NCBI RefSeq assembly: GCF_003265705.1
Contig: NW_020312904.1
Coordinates: 2,979,936-3,043,935, forward strand
Reading direction: 5' to 3'
Length of the DNA: 64,000 nucleotides
Source: Callorhinus ursinus
Lineage: Eukaryota; Chordata; Mammalia; Carnivora; Otariidae
The position numbers and the translations under genes are program-made. This document shows positions 44,117 through 56,200 of the stretch, piece by piece. Numbering within the stretch: position 1 is the stretch's first letter; every line of letters starts with the position of its first letter. The notes under the pieces are model-generated. The model was not told the origin of the DNA and made no database searches. It was given only the letters and a program-made list of their open reading frames with translations.

Positions 44117-44221
44117 CTAGCTGTCGCTGCCAGATGCCGCGGCCGCCGTGATTTTCATGTACTGGCTGAAAATGGTCTCGAACGCCTCGTCTCTATGCAC
44201 CATGGCCCCGAACACCAGCGG
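44117..44221 (-). CDS. GRAMD4: GRAMD4 terminal exon
   Basis: 105 nt, residues about 545-578 plus TAG. Encodes PLVFGAMVHRDEAFETIFSQ then YMKITAAAASGSDS. Acceptor cgccag. Confidence 0.95.
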   Translation of the reverse strand, partial: PLVFGAMVHRDEAFETIFSQYMKITAAAASGSDS

Positions 44222-47200
44222 CTGGCGGGTGGAGATGCCGTGGGTGACCCCGCGCAGCCAGGAGGGCGGGAGGACACACGCAGGCCTTGCCCGGCCCCAG
44301 GCCAGGTCCGAGCGGAGCCCCACAGGGTCCGGTGCCCGAGGGCAGACCCCCTCCCCCCACGGAGGCCAAGCCCCCCGGCCCCACCCACCTCCCCGCAGGC
44401 CTCAGCCCAGAACCTGACCCGGACTCGCAGTGGCAGGAGGCTCTGGTGGCCACAGCGAAGGAAAGAGGAAGAGAGGGGGCCCCTCGGGTCCCCGGCCGGT
44501 CGGTGGCTCCATGTGCCCCAGGATTTAGAGCCACACCCCCGGGCCACCCTGCCATCTCCCCGGATCCCCGCCCAGCACTTACTTTCTGGGTTGATGGCGT
44601 CGACACAGCGATCCCCATGCCCGAGCCCGGGAGGACAGAGAGGACCTTGTACTAAGGGACGACAGCACACGGTCAGCCTGGGCCCCTCCCAGGATCAGGG
44701 CCACGCCTGTCCCCAGGCCCCAGGGCACTCTCCCAGGGGCCCACAGCCAGCCAGCCCCACGGAGTCCTGCCTTCCTGACCACGAGAGGACAGACTGACTT
44801 CCTGACCAAGAAACCAGACCTACCCCTTCCCCATCCCACCCTCTCCCAGCAGGCCCGAGTGAGACGGGGTCTCCCTGAGGGGCAGTGCGTGTCGGGGGGC
44901 GCCTCCTGTCCTAAGGGCTGCACATCTCTCTGTGGGGGGAGCTGGGGCCCACCCCCGGTCCGGGCTAGCCTGTACCCAGACGCTCAGACCCCGGAGGCAG
45001 GGAGCAGGCGGACCCGGCCACCCTTTCCCAAGTGTGTGTGCCAAGCCCTCCTCTGGGTACCGCACATGCCCTGCCCGCTCCACGTGACCACACTCGAGGA
45101 ACATGGGCTAAGGACACACCCGAGGTGGGGGGGAGCGTCTCAGGGCCGAGGGGCGGATACAAAGTGGTGAGGGGGCCCAGGCGCCTGGGCGGGCCCACCT
45201 TGCTCTGCTCCCCGCTTCCCCCTCTGTGGGAAGGCACCTGGCGCTGACCCGTGAGGACGTGGGGTGGCCCGTGGTACACAGACACTGACGGGAGCCAGGG
45301 GGCTCTGCATGGAAGCCTTCTAGAAGGGGAGCCCTGACGTGGGTACCCCAGTGTCTCCAAATGGCATCACTCCCTCACTGTGAACACATCTGACTTCCAA
45401 CTGAAGCCCATCAGCTACGTGGCCCTGTGGCCCCTCTCCTCCGGAATCCTGAAGGCGTAACGGAGAAGGGGAGGGGGGGCCCACACTGACCTTCTGGATG
45501 TCTGTGATGTCCACCAGTTTGATGACCTTGTTTCTCTTGGAAGAACCGGATTTGGAGCTTTCGAAGCACAAGTAACTACGAGAGGAGAGAGGACAGAGGC
45601 ATGATCCAGCCATGGCACAGGGACGCCAGCCCGGGCTGCGGCCACCACGGTCCCCGGTGGGGCGGGCAGCGGCCCCGAGCAGAGAGCCCCTCCCGCCTGT
45701 CACCACGCACTGGCTTTTTACAAAGGATTTCAGTCTGAGGGAGGGTTTTATCGCTTCTGGAGCTGACTCCACGGCCTACACCACATCTGACTCGTGTCCG
45801 CAGGCGTCACACATCCTGGGGCGTCCAGCGAGAGCCAGGACCGTCCCCGAGGCCCGTCCCTTCGGCAGGAGCAGCAGGGGCGGCGCGGCCCGCGGAGGCA
45901 CTCACTTCTCCGTCACGTACAGAACGCCATTGCGGATGTAGTCGGTGGGCATCTTGCGGTCGCGGTTTATCAGGCAGCAGCGCCAGCCATTCTCACACAC
46001 TAGCAGGGACAGAGGCGACCCATCAGCCCGGGCTCCTCAGAGATGCACCAACACGCTCCCAAACCCCCGATAAAACCCGCGGGAGGAAGGCAGGGCGCCT
46101 TCCGTCTTCCTGGAAAGCTGGGGTTTGCTCCGGCGCGTGAGTCGGCGGGGACTTTCGTCCCCTCAAAGGAGAAGCACATGGCTCAGGTTGCGCAAATGGA
46201 CTGAACCGCGGCCATGACGGGGACGCATTTGCACGCCCTCGGTCAGCAGGAGGGGGGGGCAGGACGAGGTCAAAGCTTAGCTCTTTGCGGCTTCCTTCTG
46301 CGGCCCGCCAGGCGGTTGGAAGAGCCCAGCTCCCTGGGCGCCCAGCTGCCATCCACCAGGCCACGGCCGGGTGCGCGGGGGCCGCACCTGCTCGTGCGAG
46401 GCCCCAGCTGGGGAGCAGCTCTGAGCCGCGCTCTGCGGGACCCTCTGAATTCCTGCAGCTCAACCATCCGCTGCAGAAGGATGGGTCCCCCCGAGCGGCC
46501 CAGGAGCACACCCGGCTCCTCCCGCCTGCCTGCCCAGAGCCGGCCCCTGCCGCCGGGCCCAGCATGGGGGCGAGCCTCCCACCCGGCCAGGGCGGGCCAC
46601 AGACTCCGTGCACACGTACCCGGCAGCGGTCGCTCATTTTCCGTCAAGTTAAAGATCTCGTGGAAATTGCCTTTCTTGGTACCGTGGAAGCGGCCAGTGT
46701 CTTCATCCTTGTTGAGGCTGGCGGGCGCGCTGGAGACGTAGCTTCGGGAGGAGGCCGTCTGTAGCTGCCAAGAGCACGCGTGTTGCCGTCAGCCACGCCA
46801 GCCGGGGGTGGGGGGCAAGGGACGCACATGGCCCCCTGCCCCGCCCTCGCCCAACTGTACACACAGACGAGTGACGCACGGATGCCCAGATGCGGTGTGC
46901 GGACCCCTACGAGCCCTGCCGGGGGCCGCTCCTCACCCCACGAGCCCCGCTTCCTCTGGCGCAGGGAAGCCCCACAGCAGACGGGAGGGCCCCTCTTCCC
47001 CCAGCAGCGTCCCCACCCCAAAAGGCCGTGCCGGAGCCTGCACCCCAGACCCTGGGCCGCCAGGTGCTCGGCACAGAGGCCATTGCAGGCAGTTCCGAAA
47101 TCGGAACTGGCCGGGACATGGGCCTCAGAAAGTGACATTGAAAGGTCAGAGTCACAACACAGCAATGCGTAGCATCAGGTCCCCGTGGAGAAGAGGCGTC

Positions 47201-50200
47201 CACACGGACACCCTACCATGTCGTGGCCTGACACCTGACCAGAGAGGAGACAACAGACACACCGTGACCAAGACAAGCGACAAATGGGTCCACGTGGTGC
47301 GAGCTCACACAGTGGCTGAGCCGAGCTGCAAGCACACACCCCTTGGCGGGGTCTCCCTCGCCCCCCGCCCCCTGGGATGCCCACGGCCTCACTCCCCTTC
47401 AGTCTCTCCTGAGTCTGGCCAACACTAAGTGGTCTTAACGCCCCGGAAGGCCCTGTCCCGACCACGCCTCCCGCGCCCTCAGGGAGCCAGGCTGTCCACC
47501 TCTGCACCGCCTCCCTCAGGCCCACCTCCACCTGCGTGACCAGAGCCCACCTGCTGGCTCACAGAGACCCTGCTGATGAGTGTGGGCTTCCAATAAGCTT
47601 TGTTGTCCCAGAACCTGGGGAGCCTGACCCACACCGGACCCAGAGCTTCCCTCCCATCACCGGGTCACTGGACACCCTCTCCCGAGACGACACTCACACA
47701 ACACAGCAATCTAATGTCACCTCCTTCAGGAAGCCTTTCCGGACCTCCCCAAGGGTCCTACAGGAACCCAGAACCTCCTGCGCTCATCTGAGACCCTGAG
47801 GAGAACACCTAGGCCAGCTTGTTCTCTATGTCCGGGTTTGCGGCCCAGGGCCCGGTAACCACCCACAAAGGCCTTCCACCATGAATAAAATACAGGCCCA
47901 GTACCAGCCTGTGGGCACGAGGTAGGCCCGAGCCTTAGAGCCGGGGAACAGAGGGCCGGGTGGTAGCTCCCAGGGCTCCCTCAAGGCCCCCAAGCTCTGG
48001 GCAGTCATGGCCAGCACTCCACACCCTGCCTGCCCTTGGCCTGGGGGCCAGCATGGCTCGGGCAAGTCCGTGGGAAGGTCTGAGGGGCTTTGAGGCGGGA
48101 CGAGGCCTCCAGCCTGGCTTGTAAGCACCGCACGGCCTTCCCCAGTGGCCACCTTGCGCCCGGGGCTGCTGGGCCCTCCGAAACAGCAGTGCCAGGCAAC
48201 GGGGAAATCCTCGCCGCACTGTGTCTGTTTCAAGGGCGCCACAAAATCGGAAAGACACCAGCTTCCCCACGCACTGGGAGCAGCAAGTGTGGGCCTGGGG
48301 GCCACTGCCCCAACCTGAGGCCAGCCTACCCGGCGCGACACGGCAGTGCTGGAGCGCTCCTTGAGCTGGGGGTCCGTGGGCAGGCTCCTCCAGATGATGT
48401 AGGGGGTGTCATATTTGGCTCGCAGTCTCGGGCAGCGTTTGAAGATAAAGTCAATGAGGAAAAACTTGATCCCAGCGTAGAGTCCTGGGGAGAAGGGCAA
48501 CAGTCCTGTTCTGCCCAGGGCACACAGCCAGCCTCCCCGAACCCGGGTGTGGCCAGCGCAGGACACAGGGGAAGCAAGAGCGTGAGGCGACCCAGGCAAC
48601 GGGGGGGTGCACCTACATGTCTCACCACCCAGGACCCTCAGGTGGCTCCTGTTGACCACACCACCTCGCAAACAAGCCCGCCACTTACCACCCCCCAAGG
48701 ATGACATGAAGGAAAGCGTGAGAGACCCACCCCCAGCCTGCTGCCCTCTGAACTGATGGGCCGGCAGCCGTCACGGCCGGGGGCCCCCCCCTCCAACCCT
48801 GGGTCAGAGAGCTCGTGTGCCAGCCTGGGCCCCCCGAGAAACAGGATGAGGGCATTTCACTTTGGTTGGTGTCAGTCCTTTCCCCCAAGGCCACGCTGTC
48901 TGCCAGCCACTTGTCCTGGCAAGGCGTGCAGGGGGAGGGCCAACCGAGGCCCCAGCTGCATGCCAGGGGTGGTGGGCAGGTGGGGACAGCCCCCACGCTG
49001 TGCGACCCCCGAGCACAAGGTCCTAGCTCAGATTAGCCCTCCACCCTCGCCCCCACCCATGCAGTCCCCTGTGCCTGCTCCAGGCTGGGGACACCGAGGC
49101 CCCACAGTGGGTCATTACTCGGGGTCTGGCCTGGAGAGGAGGGTGCAGCTTCCTGGGATAGGGGACCACGTGGGTTGGGGCAGCCACAGGACCATGGCCT
49201 TGGCCTCAGGGCAGCCTCCACACCTGCTCACGCCTTCTCCCTACCCTGCAGAAGCCCCAGACCGGGGTTCAGTACAGCGGTTCCACGAACCCGTGGGGGA
49301 GGTCAAGTCATCCTGCCACCCCGTGGCTTGAAATACAGGCAAAGGCGAGGTCCCGCACATTCAGACCTGTGGCCGGCGGCTCCCTGAATTCTGCATGCTC
49401 CCCACCCCCGAATTAGCTCTGAACACCCCGCCCCCAGTCTGCCCCTCCCATTCCCTGTGGGCCCCGGATGGCAACATCACCTACGAGCCCTTCAGGGCAA
49501 ACCCTGAGCCCTCCAACTGTCTGGTCCATCCACGACTGTGGGGGGTCGGGCTCCAACCACAACCCAGGGCCCCACCAGCCCACCCACCGGCCTGCCTCAC
49601 GCCCCTCACTGCCCTGCCCACCCCACCCCGACCAAGGGCTGTTCCTGACCTGCCCGAAGCAGACTCCGCAAACCTCAACCTCTGCTCGGACCTCACCCCG
49701 CAGAATTGAGGCCACCGCCCCCCGTGACATCTCCACCGCTACGTCACTCCTCCCTCGGCCTGACCCCTCACAGCCCGAGCGGGCTGGCTGTCGTCCGTAC
49801 CCAACGCCTACCAGCCCCTCTGCTTTGGCGGAAAAGCGGGGAGTCTCTTGGAAGCGGAGGATGAGCTTGTTCGAGGTGTGCGCTAAGCCGGCCTCCGGAC
49901 GCCTGTGCGTCTGCGGACATTCTGGTGGGAAGCAGGCCGGGACCCCCGCCTCACTCCCTCACCTGTGCGGCAGCCCTGGCCCGGGGCGCGGCGCCTCTTA
50001 CCCACGGCCAGTCCCACCAGGCGGTAGGGGAAGAAGCAGGAAGCGAGGAAGGCCGCCCACAGCGCGACGTACAGCTTCTGCGTGATCTCAGGCTGGACCC
50101 ACATGAACAGGCTGGAAGGGAGGGGGGGGCTCAGCCGGGGACGGGGCCGCACCCCTGACACCGCGGGCTGGGGGGTCAAGGACTTACTTCTTGATCTTCT

Positions 50201-53200
50201 CCAGGATGTCGGCCATCTTGCCGAAGAGGTTCTGTGTGTAGAAACTGCAGTCACCACAGGCCCCGGGACCACGGTCCACACGGTGACGATGTCAGGGGGC
50301 CAGAGGTGCCGCCATGAGGCCACAGCTGGTGTGGGGGGGAGCGGTGGGCACAGAGCCCCGCTGTCCTGCCCAGCCACTCGCAGGCTGAGGGCGGGGTGGT
50401 GGGTCCCCACGAAGCCCAGGGAACTGCACGGATGCTGGACCCAGGCCGTGTCCCTCCCAGCAGCTGGCTCGGCCCCGGCTCGGCAGGTCTCCCCACCCTC
50501 CAGGGTGCCAGCCGTCGGCCTAGACCCTCCCGCCAATTGGAGCCGTCCTGGGTGCTGCCAAGGGATCGACGGGCAGGCTGATGGCCGATCAGCTGACAAG
50601 AGACAAGCCAGGCCTGGGGTTTGGGGGCCAGGGCTGGCGCAGAGACGTCCCCGGGCCGGAGCCCAAGAGCAGCACCTGGGCTTTCTGGGCGACATCCAGC
50701 ACGAGCTGGAACTTCTCAGACACAGTCAAGTCTTCCTTTGGAGGCTCCTGCAGCCAAAGGGGAGAGAGAATTTCCACCAGAATTTAGCAGCCTCGCAGCC
50801 CCAGGAGCAGGTCGCTGTGCTCCCCCCCCGCCCCACAGCAGGGGCCGGCTGTCCCAGCGGACGCCCCCCTGGTGCCCGAGAGGGTGGGTGGGCAGTGGCA
50901 GCCCCCAAGCCAGCGGGGAGTCACGCTTCAATGGCTCATCTGCAAAGGTGCGTCCGAGACCACGTAGCCCTCTACCCCTCACTTTGCATAGAGAGAAAAT
51001 GAGGCAGAAGGGGGGCGTGACCTCCTCCTGTTTGAGTTCATTCAACAAGAACCTCCCAAGGGCCTCCTGGGTGCTGGGGCCCAGCGGATCGCAGCTTGCT
51101 GATCCCTGCACTACTCATCCTCCGGTCCAGGAGGCCCCCGGGTGCCCCCCCTGCAGCATATCATCCCCACTGGGAGGGAGGAAGACAGGCCAGGGCACAG
51201 CGACCTGCTTCCCCTGCAGCCCAGCTGGGGCCAGCAAGGGGCACTGGGGGTGTCAGCTGGCAGGGGGTCAGAGTGTGGCCGTCCAGGGCTCCGTGCTGGG
51301 GGGCGGCTGGCCTTCTGCTCCCTGACTCTACTTGCCAGGCAGGGCTCCCCCGGGCACCCACCCAGCTGCATCCAGATGCTCGGGGAGGCTGACCGGGTGG
51401 AGACAGAGACCTTCACCCTCCCAGGACTTACCACTGGTTCAGAGACTTCAGGCACGATGCTCCACTGTATCCTCCAGCCCCTGCAAGGAGACCATCACAC
51501 TCCTTTCACAGAGGGACATCGAATCCCCAGCCCTGTGCCCCCGACGGGAAGGAGCGCAGGACAGAAGGGGCTTCAGAACCCCTCTGTTTGCAGCCAAGAC
51601 CTCCAGGGCTGCTCCCTGGCTCTTGAGGATGGACAGTTCAAGGTCACCCTCACGGGCCCCTCCCCTGGGGGCCCAGAGGTGGAACAGATAGGTCTTTCAA
51701 AAGAACTCAGCAAAATAGTAATGGCGAGTGCTTTCACTAATCACACCTGGTCTGGGCACAGATAACCCCTTCCCGGGTATGTAAAGATATTCTTCCCTAC
51801 AAAAAACATTTTCAAATGAAGCAACTTAAGCAGGCAGAAAAACGCACCCAGGAAAATTGTATGTTAACAGTGTGAACTGGGGAACAGCTGAGTACAAAGC
51901 GGACTGCAGGAGGGGCGCCTAGGTGGCTCAGTCGGTTAAGTGTCCGTCTTCAGTTCAGGTCACGATCTGAGGGTCCTGGGATCCAGCCCTGTGTCGGGCT
52001 CCCTGCTCAGCAGGAGTCTGCTTCTCCCTCTGCCTCCGCCCCTTCCCCTGCTTATGCTCATTCTCTCTCTAATGAATGAATAAATAAAATCTTAAAAAAA
52101 AAAAATCGGACTGCTGGGGCCCTCCTCAGGCCTGCCGTGGGGCCGAAGTTCACTGCTGGTGCAGCCGCGGGTGCAGACAGACCAGGCAGCTGGGGACGTG
52201 GGGTTCTCCACAGAGACCCCCGGAGGGTGCTCACAGAGCACGGAGAAAATGCTGCTTGGGCTTGGTGATTTCAAGGACGCTCCCTCTGAATCCCAGGGCC
52301 TCCCAGGGCACAAAGACTCTGCAGCCCCAGCAAGCCGAGGAACAGGAGCGGCTGGGGTGACCCCCTGCAGGTGCACGTGGGCCTCTGAGACAAACAGCCG
52401 CTGGGGAGTCTGATGACCACCCACTGCTGGCTCCTGCAGACCAGTGGGGGTGGGCATCCTCCTGGGGGCTCGGGAGCCTAGCCTATCAGAGGACCGCTCC
52501 CCAAACCCCCGTGTGAGAGGCAGCCCCGGCTCAGGAGTGCCACGGCTGTGTGTGTAGTAGGGAGACAGCCCTGCCGCATAAGCAGGACAAAGCAGCTCAC
52601 CTACCTGGCTATGAGGTAATTGAGGGATAACCTCAAAATTGCTAGAAACAAGAACATGGGGATGGCCCAGCCATGCCACACGGCATTCATGTACACCTGT
52701 GGGTTCGCAGAGAAAGCCGGGGGGAGAGAGACAGTCAGGCAGCCTGACAGGCCACATCCCTCCCCGTTCCCCCCCCCCCCCCGCCCTCCGCCCCACCAGG
52801 CAGTCCAGCCATGCTAGGAGGTGGGGAGCCCAGGCCCCCAGCGTCTTCGCAAAGGAGGGAACACATGACAGAGAAGCCCTGGGAGGAGCTGCTCTGGGGG
52901 TTTAGGGAGGGGGCCACCCCAGGGAGGCAGCCACTGGATGTGACCTGGAATGGGCAGAGGAGAGCAGAGGCCCCTGCCAGCCCCAGGGGCGGCTCCCCTG
53001 TGCTGGAGCCCGCAGCACCACCAGGACTCAGCACAGCTGAGCAAGGTGACCGACCGCCGGCTGAGAACACCCTACATGCCGTGTGCCAGGCCAAGTGCGG
53101 CTCGGGCCCCTTCCCTCAGGGCCCACCAGCCTGGCACAGAACTGCCAGCATGGAGCAGACGCTCAAAAAGGGGCAGAGACGGGAATGCAGTGAGGTTCAG

Positions 53201-56200
53201 GCAGAGGCCTGGAAAGTGGGTCTGAATGGTAGGCACATCCCTTGGCAAGGACAGGCAGGACCCAGGTACCCAAGGCCTCAGGGAGCAGAGGGCTCCTGAA
53301 GGGTGAAGGTGGGGCCTCCGGGGGTAAGGGCGGGGCCTCCGGGGTGAGGGCGGGGCCTCCGGGGTGAGGGCGGGGCCCCGGGGTGAAGGCGGGGCTGGGG
53401 CCAGGCCACTGAGTCCTGCTCTAAGTGTGTGCAAAATGCCCGTCTCCCCCTGGGGCTGGAGCCAGGCTGGGGGCTCTAGGGTGGTCTCAGAACCTCCAGA
53501 ATGCAGAAATGGGGACTTTGGGAGCTGTGGTCACCCTCTCTGGCCTCAGGTCCTGGCAGGCAGGTGGGCAGCCTGCGTCCTCCTCCCAGTAACAAGAGGG
53601 TCTCCCTGTGCGGGGCTGGGGATGGCGGCCACGGGACCATTCAGGCAGAGCAGCCCTGTCTGTCTTCCCCAGAGCACACCCCGATGCCGGGCACTGCTCT
53701 CCCACCCTTCCCCAGGACTGCTGGCTCGCAGAGGCTCAGCTCGGCCTCCAGGCCATGGGGCGTTTGCAGGAGCCTCCCCCAGGCACCCAGTGGGAGGAGC
53801 GCAGACAAGCCTCCCCACGGTCCTCTCCCTGACTCGTCCAGCAAGGCGGACTAAAGCGCGGACAGAGGCCTGTTCCTGAGAACGCTGCCATGGGGCTGTA
53901 TGCAGACACGGGCCGGCCCCCGGAGCGCCCAGTGCCCTTGCCTGTTCCTTGCAGCAACCCCTCGATTGGGTAGCGACACGGTACCCACTTTCCAGACAGA
54001 AGCTAAGGCGCGTGTGTCCCCAGGAAATACCAGGGTATACGGGGGCACTCACAGTGAAGGCAATGGCAGACGTGTAGACGGAGTACCAGTCGGATAAGGC
54101 AGAGAGGTTCTTCACGAAGCTGGTGACGGGCTTGGCGCCGCGCTCTGGGGACAGAACAGACCACGATGAGGCCAGCGCTCGGGCACACCCGGAGGGCGGG
54201 GGGGGGCAGGAGCGGGGGTGGGGGAGGCACCAAACGAGCAAAGGGAGCCCCGAATGACTCAGGCTCCTCGTGTGCCTGACCCTCTGCTGGCACTCCCCGG
54301 CCACACCGGGTGCTACGCGCCGTCCACTGTCGCCGCGGGGACACGCCAGCTATCTGCTCCCTGCCCCCCATGCCTGAGCCGCAGACACAAGAAAGGGGAA
54401 GCTGGGGCGGGGGTCCTCGGCATCGCCTGGGCTCCGGCAAGTATCTGGGAAAGCACCACCTTTACGGGGTCTCCCAGGCCTGGAGGGAAACTGAGCCCCC
54501 GGCTCGGGGCCGGGCGGGCAGTGCTGGCCCCATCCTGTCCTGCTCAGGATGGACAGGGCGGGGCCCTGGGCACGCTCCCAGCGGGAGCCTTCCTCCTCAG
54601 AACTCCCCGGGAAGCCCTGCCTGAAAAGATGTCCCGTTGAGCTCAGGACTGCAGAGCCCCCCCCCCCCCGCCCCCCGCCCACACGCTCGCGGCTCAGGGG
54701 TCCCACCAGCTCCCACGGCCGCTCACAGACACGCTAGGGACTCACTTAGTCGTCTCATGTTTTCCGTCAACCTAAGAGAGGGAGAGAGAGAGGTGAGCAC
54801 CAGCTCCTGAGCCCCGCGTCCCTGCTGCCCCCACCACGGAGCTCTGCTGGCACGTGTGGAGCAAAGCGCGACCGGAGACGCAGGGGCCACGCCAGGGGCC
54901 ATGTCGCCACTGCTCCCTAACTTGGGGCAGGGGGTCCTCACCTACAGAACCGTCCCTGGTCTCCTGCCCACGTCCCCTAAACCTGAGTCCCCCAGAGCCT
55001 ACAACACGGCCTGGCACAGGGAGCTGTTCACTGAGAGGGTGTGGGACCCACGAGGAAGGCCTGGGCCGTGGGCGTTGAGCCCCCAGACCACCGTCCCCAC
55101 ACGGCGTCGGTCACAGAGCACAAGCAGGAGCGCTGAGCGGGGGCACACAGCAGTGCCGCCAGCCATGGAGCCCTGCCAGCTGCCCTCCCGGCCCCAAGGA
55201 GGCCCCTCCCCCAGGAAGGTGGCTCGGCCGGCCCCAGGAGCAACCCTGGCCGCAGCCGCTTGGACACTCAGACACGGGCCTGGCTCTGACGTCCCGGTGG
55301 CCGCCCCCCACAACCTCCGCGAGGGCCCCCACCTCCGGGCGCTGAGGGGCTCCTCCGTCTCCACGGTGCTCTCCTCGGGCTGGAACCGGAAATCCTCCAC
55401 GTACTCCCCAAACTTCTCGTAGAACCACTTCTGGACACGGGGGCAGAGCCCCTGGCTGCGCCGGTCTGTGGGGATGAGGGTCCCGGTGAAGCCAGGAGGG
55501 TGGGGGCAAACGAGCACTGACGGAGGGGTGTGAACACGCGCTCCCTGACACGGAGCCTGAACCACTTCCACGGCGCGGCCCGGCAGTCACCGCAGACCAC
55601 ACGGGGTCTCCGTGGTCACACCCACGCCGAGCTGCCCTCCGCCGGATCCCAGGCCCTGGGGTCTGCGTCACCCTCCCTTTCTCTGGCGGGGGGGCTCACT
55701 CCCGCGAACCCCGCGGGAACAAGAGGAACAGCCAGGGGGCATGTGTGCCGCAGGCTGTGTCCTGGTGGGGGCCCCAGTGAAGGAAGTGGCCTCTGCTCAC
55801 CACAGCCAAGACCTTCCGAGAGGGACCCACATCACAGACTCAGAGCAGGTGCTCTGCAGGGTACGGCGTCGCCCGCAGGGGGCGCTGCCCGCCACGAGTA
55901 AGGAGAGGGAGGGCCCAGAGGCGGTCACGTGCTGGTGCTCGCCAAGGGGCTGAGGTTTGTGCACACAGAGCCCAAGAGGCAGACCTCTCAAGGAGGGAAG
56001 GAACAGGGAGGGCCTGGGGGCTGCTCACCCCTACCTGGGGCGCGAATGTTTTCAGCGCGGGGCTGGGCAGGGGTGGGCAGACAGTCACCTCGATGGCCGC
56101 AAAGCAGCCGTGGACAGGACGGAATCTAACAGGGCTGCCCGTGCTCCCATGAAACCACACTATGGGTGCTGAAACGTGAAACCCATATCCTTTTGATTTC

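Noticed and set aside
52092..52796. 234-codon minus-strand frame extending a GRAMD4 exon
   Set aside because: Only the stretch complementary to 52605-52696 is coding; the rest is intron read-through.
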